Positions 22,570 through 23,462 of a stretch of 23,462 bases of DNA are shown in pieces (the stretch's first letter is position 1; each line of letters begins with the position of its first letter). Origin of the DNA: Candidatus Vogelbacteria bacterium (GTDB lineage: Bacteria; Patescibacteria; Paceibacteria; UBA9973; UBA12445); the NCBI GenBank assembly GCA_016201425.1, contig JACQCW010000001.1:1-23462 (forward strand), read 5' to 3'. Position numbers and translations under genes: made by a program. A model generated the notes under the pieces. It searched no databases. It was not told the DNA's origin and worked only from the letters and a program-made list of their open reading frames with translations.

Positions 22570-23462
22570 ATGGCTGATCTAAAAAATTTAACAATTAAGG
22601 ATGCCCGCAGGTTGCTTGACAGTAAACAGATCTCGGCTTTGCAGCTGACGGAGTATTATCTTCAAAATATCGCGGCTTCAAATAAGAATATAAACGCTTA
22701 TCTTGAAGTTTTTGAGGATTGTAAAGATAGCGCTCTTGAAGTAGATAAAAGAATTATTTCTGGAAAAACTCTAGGATTTTTGGACGGCATTCCGTTAGCG
22801 ATTAAGGATAATATTTTGATTGACGGCAAGATTTCTTCTGCGAGTTCAAAAATTTTATCTAATCACAGGGCAGTTTACGATGCGACGGTAATAAACAAAC
22901 TTAAAAAAGAGGGAGTTGTGTTTTTGGGTCGTACGAACATGGATGAGTTCGCCATGGGGAGCTCAACAGAGAATTCGGCATATGGCGCTACAAAAAATCC
23001 CATAGACATAACTAGAGTCTCTGGTGGTTCATCAGGCGGATCTGCTGCGGCAGTGGCTGCCGATATGTCTCTCGCCTCTCTTGGTTCTGACACCGGCGGA
23101 TCTGTGAGGCAACCAGCAAGCCTTTGCGGTATCGTTGGATTGAAGACGACCTATGGCTCAGTTTCACGTCACGGTCTTATGGCAATGGGTAGTTCTCTCG
23201 ATCAGATCGGACCGCTCACAAAAACGGTTGAAGATGCTGAAATAATTTTCAAAGCAATTCGCGGTCATGATCAAATGGATTCAACGAGTCAGCATTACCC
23301 GACAAATGTGGAAGTAGCAAATAAGAGAATTGGCGTGCCAAAAGGATTTGTTGGAGAGGGTATGGCACCAGATGTTCTCAGAGTTTTTAACGATACTCTT
23401 GATCGGCTGAAAAATGTAGGATATGAAATAGTAGATATAAATATTCCAAATATGAAGTATGC
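22570..23462 (+). CDS. gatA: Asp/Glu-tRNA amidotransferase subunit A (5' part)
   Basis: The frame is open from ATG 22570 to the window edge (297 codons; the full protein is usually about 480 aa). It is an amidase-signature protein with the complete Ser-cisSer-Lys triad: Lys79 in LAIKDN, Ser154 in SGGSSGGS and Ser178 in GSDTGGSVRQPA, the same positions as in Staphylococcus aureus GatA. The protein releases ammonia from glutamine and passes it to GatB. gatB is not in the window. Confidence 0.97.
   Translation, partial: MADLKNLTIKDARRLLDSKQISALQLTEYYLQNIAASNKNINAYLEVFEDCKDSALEVDKRIISGKTLGFLDGIPLAIKDNILIDGKISSASSKILSNHRAVYDATVINKLKKEGVVFLGRTNMDEFAMGSSTENSAYGATKNPIDITRVSGGSSGGSAAAVAADMSLASLGSDTGGSVRQPASLCGIVGLKTTYGSVSRHGLMAMGSSLDQIGPLTKTVEDAEIIFKAIRGHDQMDSTSQHYPTNVEVANKRIGVPKGFVGEGMAPDVLRVFNDTLDRLKNVGYEIVDINIPNMKY

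Noticed and set aside
1..23462. CRISPR array, insertion sequence, transposase, integrase or rRNA gene
   Set aside because: No regularly spaced repeats, transposase or recombinase motifs or rRNA-like sequence were seen on either strand.

Overview
The window looks like a chromosomal segment of a Candidatus Patescibacteria (CPR) organism, probably of the Paceibacteria/Parcubacteria side. Reasons: small DUF5652-like and DUF5676-like membrane proteins typical of that group, very tight gene packing, almost no Shine-Dalgarno sequences, a PilM-N-O-B-T-C type IV pilus cluster with tandem short pilins, and NAD-dependent ligase next to gatC-gatA. TGA is used as a stop (hicB), which fits genetic code 11 and argues against the TGA=Gly code of Gracilibacteria. 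Lineage is inferred from gene content only.

Layout. 1-84 is the tail of an unidentified gene with a terminator. Two divergent class II tRNA-Ser genes follow: GCT on the minus strand and, unusually, ACT on the plus strand. 448-3468 is an accessory block: a DinD-like protein, two small membrane proteins and a 563-aa protein with an HELIH zinc-peptidase-like motif. 3488-7129 (minus strand) is one 1213-aa protein of unknown function. 7192-7863 (minus strand) is comF. The 1213-aa gene is bracketed by a 27-bp direct repeat made of the last eight codons and stop of comF. The two copies differ at three positions, all synonymous in the comF frame, so the gene looks like an insertion into the 3' end of comF that restored the comF reading frame.

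7912-19215 is a type IV pilus region: pilM, pilN, pilO, a small anchored PilP-position protein, pilB, pilT, pilC, then a separate promoter and two tandem major-type pilins, a strong hairpin, pilD, and four minor-pilin genes. PilD makes and processes pilins; PilM/N/O/C form the inner-membrane platform; PilB and PilT drive extension and retraction. Together with ComF this suggests DNA uptake and surface motility. The pilD 3' end and the first minor pilin 5' end look joined by a deletion.

19229-23462 is housekeeping with a small accessory insert: ligA, a hicB-hicA toxin-antitoxin pair, an ASCH-like small protein with a strong Shine-Dalgarno and a terminator, then gatC and the start of gatA, which together with gatB (outside the window) would form the Glu/Asp-tRNA amidotransferase.

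Several genes have a -10 element placed so that transcription should begin at the ATG (1213-aa gene, pilD, hicB; nearly so for gatC), pointing to leaderless mRNAs as a normal expression mode in this genome.
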